In this document: positions 48,220 to 61,932 of the stretch, piece by piece
Layout of the letters: each line of letters opens with the position of its first letter
Numbering within the stretch: position 1 is the first letter of the stretch
Assembly: GCA_037349105.1 (NCBI GenBank)
Contig: JAYJMM010000114.1
Coordinates: forward strand, 6,129,501 to 6,193,500
Source of the DNA: Limnomonas spitsbergensis
Lineage: Eukaryota > Chlorophyta > Chlorophyceae > Chlamydomonadales
Direction: 5' to 3'
DNA length: 64,000 bases
The notes under the pieces: model-generated
The model's database searches: none
Told to the model about the DNA's origin: nothing
What the model saw: the letters and a program-made list of their open reading frames with translations, nothing else
Made by a program: the position numbers and the translations under genes

Positions 48220-51200
48220 TCATCGCCTCTTCTTGTGAGGACAATCGTAAGACCTGCAGTTAATACCAGGGCGGAGGCAAGGAAGACATTCAGAAACATT
48301 TTCTCCCCCCAGCAGGGGTCCCCACCTAAACCCTAAACTACCGTCACTAGACAGACCAGCAGTCATCACTGGCTGGAGGCAGGCAAGGCATTCGGATACG
48401 GTATACCTGGGGCATTGAGAGTGAGGGGAACAGTAGGGGCCAGATACGCAACGTCCACCCTGTTACCATGCACCAGGGTCAATGACGTCACACCTTGGGC
48501 CCTGCTAAAAAAAGGTTCGGCCTCGTGGGCGCCCAAGTGTCTGGTTAGGAGGAAGAAAGAAAGGTACATGCACCATGGTTGCTTATACTCTCCGCTAACT
48601 AGCTTACCCGCCAATGCCTTCAACCCTACTCCCCCACCTAGCACCCACCAGTGCCCTTCCTCCTTGCAGTGGTAGCAGGTGTTCCTCGCCTTCTTGAGTG
48701 CCGCCTTCTCGGGGCAATTCTGAGACCAGTGCCCCTCCTTGTGGCAGTGGTAGCAGGTGTCCGCAGAGCGCTTGTTGCTGGGTGGGACAGCCCACGGGCA
48801 CTTGCTGGTCCTGCATGGGATCGAGAGGTAAGGGTGGTTAAATGGGCAGGCGCCACAGGGACGTGAAGTTGCGTAACAGCATTCCATAGCCATGGTGATG
48901 CAGTGCAACTCAATAATATCCACAGGTTGGTGCAAGGAAACTTCAATTCAAAATAACTCCGTCTCTGCACATCCGAATAGCAATGTTTTTGAGGAACTCT
49001 AGTCACAGCAACTCAGGATGGCAATGATGGCATTTAAGACACTGATACAGCATCAGTGCTGTGCAATTGCGCCGTAATTCATAAATCACGTAAGTAATTA
49101 CGGGCCCTTGCGGATACAATTAGCTGATTTTGCCTTGAAAATGACTGAAACTCAGCTATGCAATTCAGCTACTGTAAAGACCGTAATCGGCACAGCACTG
49201 TACAGCATGCTGTGGCAGGGCTCATCATTACAGCGTTGGGGTCATATTGTTGCCCCCCCCCCTTGTCCGTCCAGCCTTCATAACAAGCTATACGCAGTTG
49301 CCGGTACAGCGTTGAAGCATCCACCCATTTTTGCCTCCTTGAAAGACCCAAACAGGAAACCAGGAAGAGCAGAGAACATCGGGATAAGATCACATCAAAA
49401 AATTGCTTCGTTCCAATTAAGTCCTCAACAAAGCCTGTCATTCACTAATCACAGCCCGTGCTTGAGCAAACATTCCACGTTCCCTTATCCCGAGCCTCCG
49501 GATGCATGGCACTTGTTTACTTTTGCCAAAAAGCAGACATAGCCTTTGACCCCAATCTGCACAGCTCCTTTGACACCCATCCCGAGAGGAGAACCCCTCA
49601 CCTCCTTTCTTTACCGCCCATTCCCCCTGGCCCAAGGACTCACCAGTGCTCGGTGCTGAGGCATACGGTGCAGCGGTGTTGGGGGGGAGTCCCAGCCTGG
49701 CTGTTTGGGGCCTGTGATGTCCCAGGGGATCCAGAGGGACCAGCCCCTTGGCTCCCCAACTGATGCAGGCTGGCAGCTGGAGTAGATGGGCTCGCCCCTT
49801 GGCCACCCCACTGATGCTGGCTGGCAGCTGGCGTCAGTGGGTGGCCAGCCCCTTGGCTGCCCCACTGCAGCTGGCTGGCAGCTGGGGTAGATGGGCTTGC
49901 CCCTTGGCTGCCCGACTGATGTAACAAGGGCAATGGAACATGCCCGAAGCTGTCTGAGGTGCAGGTCTTCTGGTGACCTGTCGTCGGAGTCGTCGCCTGT
50001 CTACCTAAGAGGGAAGGCGGGCCCGTCGATAGAGGCGCAGGCGCTGGGCCAGACGGGACGTCAATGAATTCACACATTCCTCGACCACACCTGAGGAGCG
50101 GATGTAGTCAGCGGGCACGAGCAGGAGGAACGTGAGACACAGGAACATGGAGAGGCAAAAGTGGAAATGAGGTATCGGTGCGCCTATTTCTTTTCTGCCT
50201 TCTTGACGGAAGGGGTCAAGATACAAAAGTGATAGTGGTTCAAAAGAGTGATGCTTTATTAGGGCTGAGCCTCATTCTTGGAAACCACCATCCTATCAGG
50301 GCCCAGTTGTTTCTCTTAGTCATTTGCTAGCAAGGAAAGTTGCAAGCAGTTGCTAGCAATTGCAAGCATAAGTTGCAAGCAGTTGCAAGCATAAGTTGCA
50401 AGCATTTGCAAGTTTTAACGCAAGCATAGAAACAGCAAGGAAAATTGCAACAGTTCCAGCATAGACGCAACTACCCTCAAGCCCTAGGTGGATAACAGAT
50501 TCGTCACTCTTCCCTACTTAAAGTGTGCCCTGTTGGGATTGGCCATATGGGTCCTCAACGATCACCACTTTTCCTCACTCATCCCCACCTGAAGTACATC
50601 CTGTTGTGTCTGGGGGCAACGATTCAATATCAGCATCACTCTTTCCCACTCTTCCCCACCTGAAGTACACCCTGTTGGGATAAATGGTCATGAACAACCA
50701 GTCACACCACTCTTTCCCACTCTTCCCCACCTGAAGTACATTCTGTTGGGATCAGCGGTTGAGCCCCAAGCTTGCTCGCAAGGCTCCGGAGGCTCACAGT
50801 CACACAGGGGGACGGGCAGACTGACCCCCTGCTGGCTTGATGCTGGAGCTGCTGCCTGCTGGCTCCCTACTGCTGCTGCCTGCTGGCTTTCTGAGCCTGT
50901 TGTTGCCGCCTTGGGGCCATCTGGAATTAAGAAGAATTCACACTTGCCACTGCCACACCTACAAGTCCATTGGGCAGGCAAGGTGTAATAACACTGCTTT
51001 CAGCATACCAGTGCTTCAGCTACATTCAACTACATTTCAGCTGTTTTCCAGCTACACTTCAGCCATGTCCTGGCCAGCGGCCAAGGGTCCTTGAGGAGCG
51101 CGCCCTGTTGCTGGGGCTGCCAGCCGTGGGTGGGTTGTGGATTAGTCCACTCTTACCCAGTAGTGTATGCGAGGCAGCCCCCACAATAGTTTTGCTCATT

Positions 51201-54200
51201 TGCGGCCCAAAGGTCAAAATACGTGATCTGGCAGGCCTGGCGGATTTATTTGCATTTAAGTCAATATTGACCGTGGACTTTTAGGAACATTTCACAAAGT
51301 GATCTGCAGGTGCAAAGGCTCGTGTGTCGAAGAGTGAAATTATAAACAAAACACGCGCCAGTGGCAACACTCATGCGTTTCTTCACAACTAGGGAGGAGC
51401 AAACAAAACGGCCCCAAAGGCATTGCAGGGTGGGATGCAGGGCGGGAGGGAGGCAGGCAGGCCAGCAAGGCTTGATCATTGCGGTACACAACAAAATGCA
51501 GGGGCCAAGTATGCCTTTGATGGGAGTCGAGTCGGTACAAGGTTCCTCAGCAGCATCACTCTCCCCCCACTCTTCTCCACCAGAAGTACAATCTGTTGGG
51601 GTCTGCGGTCATGGCTAACCAGCCGCATCACTCTTCCCCACTCTTCTCCACCAGAAGAATACCCGGTTGGGGTCTGCGATCATGACTAACCAGCCACATC
51701 ACTCTTTCCCACTCTTCCCCACCTGAAATACATTCTGTTGGGATCAGCACTTGAGCCCCAAGCTCGCTTGCAAGGCTCCGCAGGCTCACAGTCACACAGG
51801 GGGGCGGGCAGACTGACCCCTTGCTGGCTTGATGTTGGAGCCGCTGCCTGCTGGCTTGCCTCTGGTGCCACCAGTGTCCCCTGCTGGCGCCTTACTGCTG
51901 CTGCCTGCTGGCTTGCTGCTGGTATCGCTGCCTGCTGGCTCCCTACTGCTGCTGCCTGCTGGCTTGCTGAGCATGTTGTTGAAGCTGGAATTAAGAAGAA
52001 TTCACACTTGCCACTGTCACACCTACAAGTCCATAGGGCAGGCAAGGAGAAATAACATTACTTTCAGCTAAACTTCAGCTACATTTCAGCAATGTCCTGG
52101 CCAGCGGCCGAGGGGTCCTGGAGCAGCAACCCTGCTGCTATGGCTGCCAGCCATGGGACGGTCGTAGATTGGTCCCCTGTGACCCAGGAGTAAATGCCAG
52201 ACAGCTCCCAAAATATGACGGCTCATAGGCGTCCTGAAGGTGTAAGGAAGTGAACAGGGCCCGGCAGTCTTATTTACAAAGTCCCGCATGTTTACAATGG
52301 ACTTTTAGAAACATGTCACTTCGTGGTCTGCATGCGCAAAGGCTCATGTGTTAGAGGGTGGACTTGTAAACAAAACGTTCGCCGGTGGCAACACTCATGC
52401 GTTTCTTGACACCCAAGGAGGAGCAAGCAAAAACGCTCCGAAGGCAATGCAGGGCGGGAGGCAGGCAGGCCAGCATGGCTGGATCATTGCGGAACACGAA
52501 AAATGCAGGGAAATAGTATGCTTTAATGAGAGTCGAGTCGGTACAAGGTTCCTCAGCAGCATCACTCTTTCCCACTCGTCTCCACCAGAAGTATACCCTG
52601 TTGGGGTCTGCAGTCATAAATAACCAGCCACATCACTGGTTCCCACTCTTCCTCACCTGAAGTACATTCTGTTGGGATCAGCGGTTGAGCCCCAAGCTTG
52701 CTCACAACGCTCCGGAGGCTCACAGTCACACAGGGGGACCGGCAGACTGACGCCTTGCTGGCTTGATGCTGGAAACGCTGCCTGCTGGCTTGCTGCTGGT
52801 GCCGCCAGTGTCCCCTGCTGGCTTCCTACTGCTGCTGCCTGCTGGCTTGCTGAGCCTGTTGTTGCCGCCTTGGGGCCGTCTGGAATTAAGAAGAATTCAC
52901 ACTTGCCGCTGCCACACCTACAAGTCCATAGGGCAGGCAAGGAGATATATAACTGCATTAAGCATACCGGCGCTTCAGCTATATTTCAGCAATGTCCTGG
53001 CCAGCGGCCGAGGGGCCCTGAAGCAGCATGCACTTTTCTGGGGCCGCCAGCCATGTGCTGGTCGTAGGTTGGTCCCCTATGACCTAGGAGAACATGCCAG
53101 ACAGCCTCCAGAAAATATGATTCATTAGCGTCCCGAAGGTCTAAGGACATGAGCAGGGCCCGGCAGTCTTATTTAACACAAAGTCCCGCATGCTTTCAAT
53201 GAACTTTTAGGAGCATGCCACATAGTGGCCTGCAGGCGCAAAGGCTCATGTGTTAAAGGGAGAAATTATGAACCAAACGTGCGCCGGTGGCTACACTCGT
53301 AAGTCCCTTGACAGCCAAGGAGGACCAAACAAAAACACTTCAAAGGCAATTCAGGGCAGGAGGCAGGCAAGCCAGCATGGCTGATTCATTGCGGTACACA
53401 ACAGAATGCAGGGAGTGAAAATCAGTGCAGTGCCGATTACGGTCCTTGCGGTGGCTGAATTACGCAGCTGAGTTTCAGTCACCGTAATTTCAAGGCAAAT
53501 TCAGCTACTGTAACCAGGAAAGGACCGTAATTACTTACACAATGGATGAATTACGGCGCAATGGCACAGCACTGGTGAAAAATGCTTTGATGGGAGTTGA
53601 GTCGGTACAAGGTTCCTCAGCAGCATCACTCTTCCCCATTCTTCCCCACCCGAAGTACATTATGTTGGGGTCTGCGGTCATAAATAATCAGCCACATCAC
53701 TCTTTCCCACTCTTCCCCACCTGAAGTACATTCTGATGGGATCAGCGGTTGAGCCCCAAGCTCGCTCGCAAGGCTCCGGAGGCTCACAGTCACACAGAGG
53801 GACCGGCAGACTGACCCCCTGCTGGCTTGATGCTGGAGCCGCTGCCTGCTGGTTTGCGGTGGAAGCCACTGCCTGCAGGCTTTCTGCCGGTGCTGCTGCC
53901 TGCTGGCTTGCCATTTGATATGGGCCTACCGCTGCCGCATTGGGGCTGTCTGGGATGAAGAAGAATTCACATTTGCCACTGCTACACCTACAAGTCCATT
54001 GGGCAGGCAAGGAGAAATAACATTGCTTTCCAGGGCAGTCACCGATTCTGCTCGCCCGAAGCCGAACTGCCGTCCGAATTTGGTCGGCCATAATAGCTGT
54101 TTTACATTATCCAGCCGAATCGATATTATTTTTTCTTCGGCGTGGAGGACACTTACACTGGCTGTCCCCACGACCAGGCCCACACTTCTTCGGAGGTGTA

Positions 54201-57200
54201 AATCTGAGAGCAACATGTCCCGTCATGGCAACTCGGCTCCATGGCGGTTATATATAACGATCGTCTCATACACGTATGTGAAGGTTTCGTGCTGAAACTA
54301 TGTGGAATCCGTCCAGCAGCGAGGAAGATGTCGAGATGAGCTGGAATGGATCCGAAACAAGCATGTCTTGTTCGGCTTCAAAATTTCCACACTCGTACGG
54401 GTATCATGCTGCATTTCAAGTACATTTCAGCGGTGGCCTAAACAGCAGCCGAGGGGGCCTTGAGTAGCATGCCCTGTTGCTGCGGCTGCCAGCCGCGGGT
54501 GGGTTGTGGATTTGTTCCCTTTTACCCAGTAGTGGATGCCGGGTAGCCCCCGAAGAGTATGGCCCATTGGCGTGCCGAGGGTATACGATCGTGAGCAGGG
54601 CTTGAGCAGGGCCTGGCACTTTTATCAACCACTAAGTCCAGACTCTTTTTTTAACAGACCTTGATGAATATTCCAGATGGTGATCTGCAGGTGCAATGCC
54701 CATGTGTCTTAAGGGTCCTTACCAAAGGCCATTATTAAGTAAAACGCTCGCTGATGGCAGCACACATGCGTCGATTGACCCCCAAGGAACAGCAAACAAA
54801 AACACCCATTGGCGACGCAGAGGGGGTGGCAGGCAGGCAGGCCAGCAAGACTGAATAGAGGCGGTGCAAAACCAATTGCAGGCAGCTAGAAACTAAAAGT
54901 GTCTTAATTATCGTCGTTCATCACTTCGTTCCTCAGCTGCATCACACTTTCCCCACTCTTTCCCATATGAAATACACCCTGCTGGGGTCAGCAGCTATGA
55001 CCAGCCAGCCACACCACTCTTTCCCACTCTTCCCCACCTGAAGTACATCCTGTTGGGGTCGGCGGTTGAGCCCCAAGCTTGCTCACAAGGCTTCGGTGGC
55101 TCACAGTCACACAGGGGGACGGGCAGCCTGGGCAGGCCAAGCGAGATGAGGCCAGCAGGAGATCCAGACCCAGATCCCAATGCCGATCCTACTGCAAGTG
55201 GTCCCTCCTCGTTGGATGCGCCCACATTGCATCCTTGGGGAGTGGCTGAGGGTCCCGGCAGAGCAGTCAGGGGTGGAGGGCCAGTAAAGCAATGCAAATT
55301 CCCAGCCGGAGCTGAGAGTCCTGATTGGGCAGTAAGCGGTGGTCGGTCCTCAGAGGACTGCAGATTCGCAGCTGGAGCTGAGGGGCCTGACGCAGCTGGA
55401 GCTGAGGGGCCTGACGCAGCTGACAGGGGCGTTGGGTGGGCAGAGGAATGTATATTCGCAGCAGAAGCTACTCCAGCACCTTCCAGCAGGCCTGGATCAG
55501 GATTTCCAGTTCCAGATCCAGATCCAGATCTAGGAGTCAGAAGGGGCTTCGAGTCCTGCGCACCGCGCCTGGCGGCGTCCCTGTCATCGTCGGAGTCCAC
55601 GAGACTGATCACCTCAATGGGAACAGCCTCCGAGCCAGGGCTGGCAGCCAACTGCTCCGCGGCCTCCACATCGCCGCCGCCGTCGAACACGAGCCGCCTG
55701 ACGGCCCCCGAAGGCTGCGAGAAGTAGCCTCGGATGCTGGTTTGGCGCATGCCCGAGCCGCCACCGCCACCGCTACCAGCGGCACCGCCTCCACCTGCAT
55801 CCCCATCGGCCGTGCACTCCACCTTCATCATGCCAGAGCGATGCTTGTCAGGGCCAGTGCCGCCGCCGCTGTCACCTCTGCAACCTGCCGTGGGATCCCC
55901 AAACTGCACCCTCACTTCTTGCGCCTCGTCCCCCTCACTCTCACTACTGAGCACCTGCTGCTGGCGATAATGGATACGAGACCGCGTCTGGCTGTCGTCT
56001 CCGAAACCGAACGGTCGAATTGTACCGCCCCCGGAGCCGCGCTGGAGGGACGTCCCGCCATTCGGCGGCGAGGGCCTCGCTTGGTACTGCCGGCCTGCCC
56101 CCGGCGCAGCGCCTGCTGGCGGCGCCATCGGCAGAGGTCCATGAGCGCCTGGGCTGCTGCCTGCTGCCTGCTGTACATCCTGCTCCGGGTCCCGGCTGTC
56201 CCCGCCTCCTCCTTCACCCCCTTGGTCCCCTTCCCCCGCTCCACCACTGACCCCTTTGCCTCTGCCTCCACCCTGGTCACCTCCGTCACTGTCATCGCTG
56301 TCAGCTGGGCTGTCCCCTCCACCCAAGTCACCACCCCCTCCATCCCCATCCTCACTCCCAGCCTCTTCGTCATCTGCATCGTCCTCCCAATCAATATCGC
56401 TCTCATACCCCTCAGGGTCAGGGTGCAGGGCGGCCAGCACGTCCTGAGCCTGAAAGGAGAGAGAGAGAGAGAGGGGGAAGTCAGTACGGCGGGCATGTAC
56501 ACATTATATTATTTCAGGACCATAGGTTTCTATCATTCTTTCAAAATCACAGGATCCCAGACATAAGATTTGTTGCGCACGACAGTATGCACCCTGGTGA
56601 TTCCCTGGTGCCCCGATTGAATGCACAGAGGGCATTGGGAACCCAACTGCTTACCTTCGCCTTGCAGCAGGTACCCTGCACCCTCCAACAGCTTACCTAT
56701 ACCACACAACCTCAACAGCTTCCCTACACCCTCTGGCAGCTTCCCTACCCTCCCTGGGTTCCAGGTTGAATTCACATGCTCAAGATCATACTCCCGGGAC
56801 GAAGCAATAACTTTTTTTTCACATGGCAGATACACGCGCGCATACGCCCAGGGGCACAGTTCAATGGAGCACATCGTTTTTTGCTCCAGCAACCGGTATC
56901 CACAGGCGGTGGGGTGTGCAGGTCCTTACCCTTCACAGCCAAGTTCCTGATGGGATCCAGAACTAAAGAACTTGTAAACCATATTGTCTATGTTTGCCGA
57001 GCTGGCAGCAGACTCACATAGATATGCTTGCAACCCTTCAAGCGGCACCCTGAGTCCCGCATCCTGAATGCTGACCCCCCAAGCCCTGTGCCACCGACAT
57101 CTGCAGTCCTCACCCAGTGACCACACAGGGGCATTTCCTTGCGGTTCTGCTCCTTCTCGTTAAACACCTTGCCCGCGTTCTCCGCCCTGAGTGCAGGAAA

Positions 57201-60200
57201 GGCAGGCATGACGATGACACAGACGCAGAAAGATGCCCGGGGGGTGAAAATCTATGTTTTTTTCGTGACTCTCTACATGTCATTTACTCTCCGGCCTTTG
57301 GCCTTTGGCCGGAGGTCCTATTTTGGGACAGCCATCCTGCTTTGGACATAATTTGTAGGCCGATCCAGGTTTGTTCCCAATCAGGCCTTTAGCGGCTGAG
57401 GTGCGGCCTATCAGAAGGTGGCCTTGTAGCCGAAAAAATAAACATAGGTGGCCATATTGTTGCAATGCACTACTAGTTCATAGGGTGTTTATTGTCACAT
57501 GCCTGACCAAACTGCAGCACAGAAGGGCTGTACACATCACTTAACAGCAGTACACAGAGTACGGACCCAGGAGCACCCAGCACTACATCATCACTCACTT
57601 GCGGTACAGTGTCAGCCAGTGGCTAAGCAGTTTCTTGTCATCCAGGATCTCCTCCATGGCTGCTCTGCCCAGCTCCCGAGAACGCCTGGCCTGGCCGGAT
57701 TTGTCCATCCTCCTTTTCAACTCCTTGCGCAAGGCTGGGCATGAGGAGGACGGGGACCAGTGTGCAAGGCTAGGCATGAGGAGGGCGGGGACCAGTGTGC
57801 AAGGCTGGGCATGAGGAGGGCGGGGACCAGTGTGCAAGGCTGGGCATGAGGAGGGCGGGGACCAGTGTGCAAGGCTGGGCATGAGGAGGGCGGAGACCAG
57901 TGTGCAAGGCTGGGCATGAGGAGGGCGGGGACCAGTGTGCAAGGCTGGGCATGAGGAGGGCGGGGACCAGTGTGCAAGGCTGGGCATGAGGAGGGCGGGG
58001 ACCAGTGTGCAAGGCTGGGCATGAGGAGGGCGGGGACTAGTGTGCAAAGCTGGGCATGAGGAGGGCGGGGACCAGTGTGCAAGGCTGGGCATGAGGAGGG
58101 CGGGGACCAGTGTGCAAAGCTGGGCATGAGGAGGGCGGGGACCAGTGTGCAAGGCTGGGCATGAGGAGGGCGGGGACCAGTGTGCAAGGCTGGGCATGAG
58201 GAGGGCGGGGACCAGTGTGCAAGGCTGGGCATGAGGAGGGCGGGGACCAGTGTGCAAAGCTGGGCATGAGGAGGGCGGGGACCAGTGTGCAAAGCTGGGC
58301 ATAAGGAGGGCGGGGACCAGTGTGCAAAGCTGGGCATGAGGAGGGCGGGGACAGTGTGCAAAGCTGGGCATGAGGAGGGCGGGGACCAGTGTGCAAGGCT
58401 GGGCATGAGGAGGGCGGGGACAAGTGTGCAAGGCTGGGCATGAGGAGGGCGGGGACCAGTGTGCAAGGCTGGGCATGAGGAGGGCGGGGACCAGTGTGCA
58501 AGGCTGGGCATGAGGAGGGCGGGGACTAGTGTGCAAAGCTGGGCATGAGGAGGGCGGGGACCAGTGTGCCAAGCTGGGCATGAGGAGGGCGGGGACCAGT
58601 GTGCAAGGCTGGGCATGAGGAGGGCGGGGACCAGTGTGCAAAGCTGGGCATGAGGAGGGCGGGGACCAGTGTGCAAAGCTGGGCATGAGGAGGGCGGGGA
58701 CCAGTGTGCAAAGATGGGCATGAGGAGGGCGGGGACCAGTGTGCAAGGCTGGGCATGAGGAGGGCGGGGACCAGTGTGCAAGGCTGGGCATGAGGAGGGA
58801 GGGGACCAGTGTGCAAGGCTGGGCATGAGGAGGGCGGGGACCAGTGTGCAAGGCTGGGCATGAGGAGGGCGGGGACCAGTGTGCAAGGCTGGGCATGAGG
58901 AGGGCGGGGACCAGTGTGCAAGGCTGGGCATGAGGAGGGCGGGGACCAGTGTGCAAGGCTGGGCATGAGGAGGGCGGGGACCAGTGTGCAAAGCTGGGCA
59001 TGAGGAGGACGGGGACCAGTGTGCAAAGCTGGGCATGAGGAGGGCGGGGACCAGTGTGCAAAGCTGGGCATGAGGAGGGCGGGGACCAGTGTGCAAAGCT
59101 GGGCATGAGGAGGGCGGGGACCAGTGTGCAAAGCTGGGCATGAGGGCTGGTGCTTAAATTGAACCATGTCCCGACTTACAGGTCCAGAAACCATTTCACC
59201 AACGCACCTGCCATAAGCCGGGACCTAAGCCCTAAAACCTACACCTCTAACCTGCCATCAGCCGGGCCCTCAAGCCTTCACCTTACCCCCTCACCTGCCA
59301 TCAGCCAGACCCTGCAACCTTAGACCCTACCCCCCTCACCTGCTATCAGCCGTGCCCCTCACCCTACTCTCTCACCTGCCATCAGCCGGGTCATGAACCT
59401 TTTACCCTGATCCCTCACTTGTCATCAGCTGTGTCCTAAACCCTAAACCCTACCCCCTCACCTGCCATCAGCTGGGTCATAAACCTTTTACCCTAATCCC
59501 TCAACTGTCATCAGCCGTGCCCTTAACCCCAAACCCTACCCCCTCACCTGCCATCAGTCTGGCCCTGAAATGCGTTAAGCCATGGTGGAGCATCACTCGG
59601 TCGCCGCAGTTGCTGCCCACATAGTACTCATGAGCGGGGGGCAGATTCACATGGGACTGCTGCCTGCTCCCGCTCCCGCTGCCACCCTGATCAGTTTCCT
59701 CCCTTTCCTCCTCCGGCATCAGCAGCCCAGTGTGCATGTCCTGCGGGCGGCCTGACAGGATCAACCTGGAGGAGTAGGCAGGGAGGGGGGGGGGGGGCAA
59801 CAGGACCTAGTCAGGTGACAGCTGCCCCATGCGCATGTCGTTAAGGCGATCAACCTGAAGGTGTAGGCAGGGAGGGGGAGGCAACAGGAACTTGCCAGAG
59901 GAAATATATGAAGGGGGTCCATGACAGAGCTACAGAGAAATCCAACATTTCCAGCATCAGCTTTCGCATATCCTCCAACAGCTTCCCAGTAGCCTCAGAA
60001 AATCTCCCCACAGCCCATGGCAAATTACAATGACCCTCAAATAGCTTCCCTCGCTGTTAGGAAGCTTCCCCACATCCTCCATCAGCTTCACTACACCTTC
60101 TAACAGCTTCCCTACACCCTCCATCAGCTTCCCTATACCTTCTAACAGGTTCCCTTCACCCTCCACCAGCTTCCCTTCACCCTCCAGCAGCTTGCTTTGA

Positions 60201-61859
60201 CCCTCCCGCAGCTTCCCTACACCTTCTAATAGTTTTGCTACACCCTCCGATAGCTTCCCTTCACCATCCAATTGCTCTCATTCACCTTCTCACAACTTCC
60301 TTGTGCCTCCTGACAGCTGCCCGGCACCTTCCAACAACTTCCATTCACCTTGCAGCAACTACCCTATCACTTCCAACAGCTTCCCCACACTCTCCAACAG
60401 CTTCTCTACACCTTCCGAAAGCTTCCCTGTACCCTCCAGCAGCTTCCTTTTCCTTCCTGGCTGACGTACACACCTCCTCAGGTAGTGTCTCTTGTTCCTC
60501 TTGCGGTTGCACAGACCACACTTATTCTTCCATTCTGAGCCATAGTGCACATAGTGCTGGCGGCCGCCATCAGAGACAAAGTCCCGCTCCTCATCTTGCC
60601 CTTGCACCCGCTCCTCCTCCTCCTCCTCCTCCGGGTCATCATGCCCATCCTGTTCCGGATCCTCAATGTGCTGATCAGGTTCTCGTTTCAGGTTGGGGTT
60701 CCCACCGCCCCCGTTCTGTCCGGCCGATGCGCAGCAGGCTGCCCCTGCACTCTGCCCTGCACCATGCAGCTGACAATGCTGCTGGTCACGAGAAAGATGC
60801 CGGCAAACAGGATCAGACTTGATATCCTGGCTAGGGCGCAATGAATGGGTCCCCGCCGCCGCAGCCGCCGCCGCAGCAGCAGGAGTGGCGGCAGCAGGTT
60901 CAGCAGCTTCTTCCCTGCCGCAGGCAGTAGCAGCAGCAGGAGCATCAGCAGCAGCATCAGTGGCAACAAGTACAGGCGTCTCCTGGCCGCCACTGGCTTC
61001 AGCCTCATCGTCATCCTCCATCACCAGCACTCGGACACCTCGGCGACGGAGGCCCGGACCAGCCGCCAGCCTGCCCGCTCTATCCGACTGCACCGCCAGT
61101 GCCTCGTCCTCCAGCCCTTCCTCCTCATCCAGGCCCAGTGCCATCAGCTTGCAGCCGCCACCCATCCCGAGCTGCTGCTCAGCCGGCTGCTGCAGCGGCT
61201 CAACCAGTGCTTGCTCATTGGTGGTAGATGGGTTCAGTAGCCGGCGCACACGGCAACTGGACGAGTGGACAGGGGCAGCAGCAGCGGCAACAGCAGCAGC
61301 AGCCATGGCCTTAATTGGTTTAGCCTCAAGGGGCCGCGATGCAGCTGCCGCCGCTGCTGCTGCTGCTGCTGCCGTGGTTGCAGCTCTCCTTGTCCACGAG
61401 GTCGGCCCAGCATCACCACCCTCGCTGCCGGTAGACATCGTAGCAGAAGCAGCATGAGGGGCTGGCACCTGCAAGGCTCTGCCCCTCGTCCGCAAAGCAG
61501 GCCCAGCATCACCACCCTTGCTGTCAAAGGTTGCTGCAGCGGGGGCAGTCTGAGCAGCCGACAGCCGATTGGCTCTGCGAGCACCTTTCCCTGCCACTTG
61601 ACCAGCTGCTGATGCTGCAGTTTTCTGACCGCTGCCTCGCGTTGACCTTCTTGCAGCTTTGCGGCAACCAACCTCCACGTGCTCCCTATGCTTGGAGTTG
61701 AGAATGTCCGCTACTTGGTGAGGCCTCCTCCTCCCATGGCCCTCCTCATCTGGCGACGTGTCATCCGAGCTGGAGGCTCCATCAGAGCTAGCGGCTTCAT
61801 CAGGGGTGGCCTGACCACAGGGTCAGGGTCAGGGTCAGGGTCAGGGTCAGGGCCGGGGC

Positions 61860-61932
<73 letters not shown>

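Noticed and set aside
48067..48336. Plus-strand open frame of 89 codons at the 3' end of the zinc-finger gene
   Set aside because: No start context or family match. The minus strand in the same place supplies the last knuckle cysteine and the stop in perfect phase.
48220..56449. Topoisomerase III alpha, because of GRF fingers plus zinc knuckles
   Set aside because: No Toprim or type IA topoisomerase core is seen in the 1835 codons; upstream exons carry a DUF4211-like region instead. Missing 5' exons leave a small doubt.
57595..59106. 503-codon open frame through the 35-bp array as an independent gene
   Set aside because: The proline/histidine-rich repeat peptide is the array read in frame. 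Only the last 45 or so codons are a real exon, supported by phase and by its place in the DUF4211-like region.
59200..59560. Interstitial telomeric repeat (CCCTAAA-like words)
   Set aside because: Words are scattered inside a 45-bp unit derived from a splice donor and do not form a tandem telomere motif. The same goes for the AGGGTC array at 61818-62084.
59957..60271. Heptad EGVGKLL repeat protein
   Set aside because: Lies in an intron immediately after the exon 2 donor; splicing it out restores the conserved C-x2-C ... LSG block.
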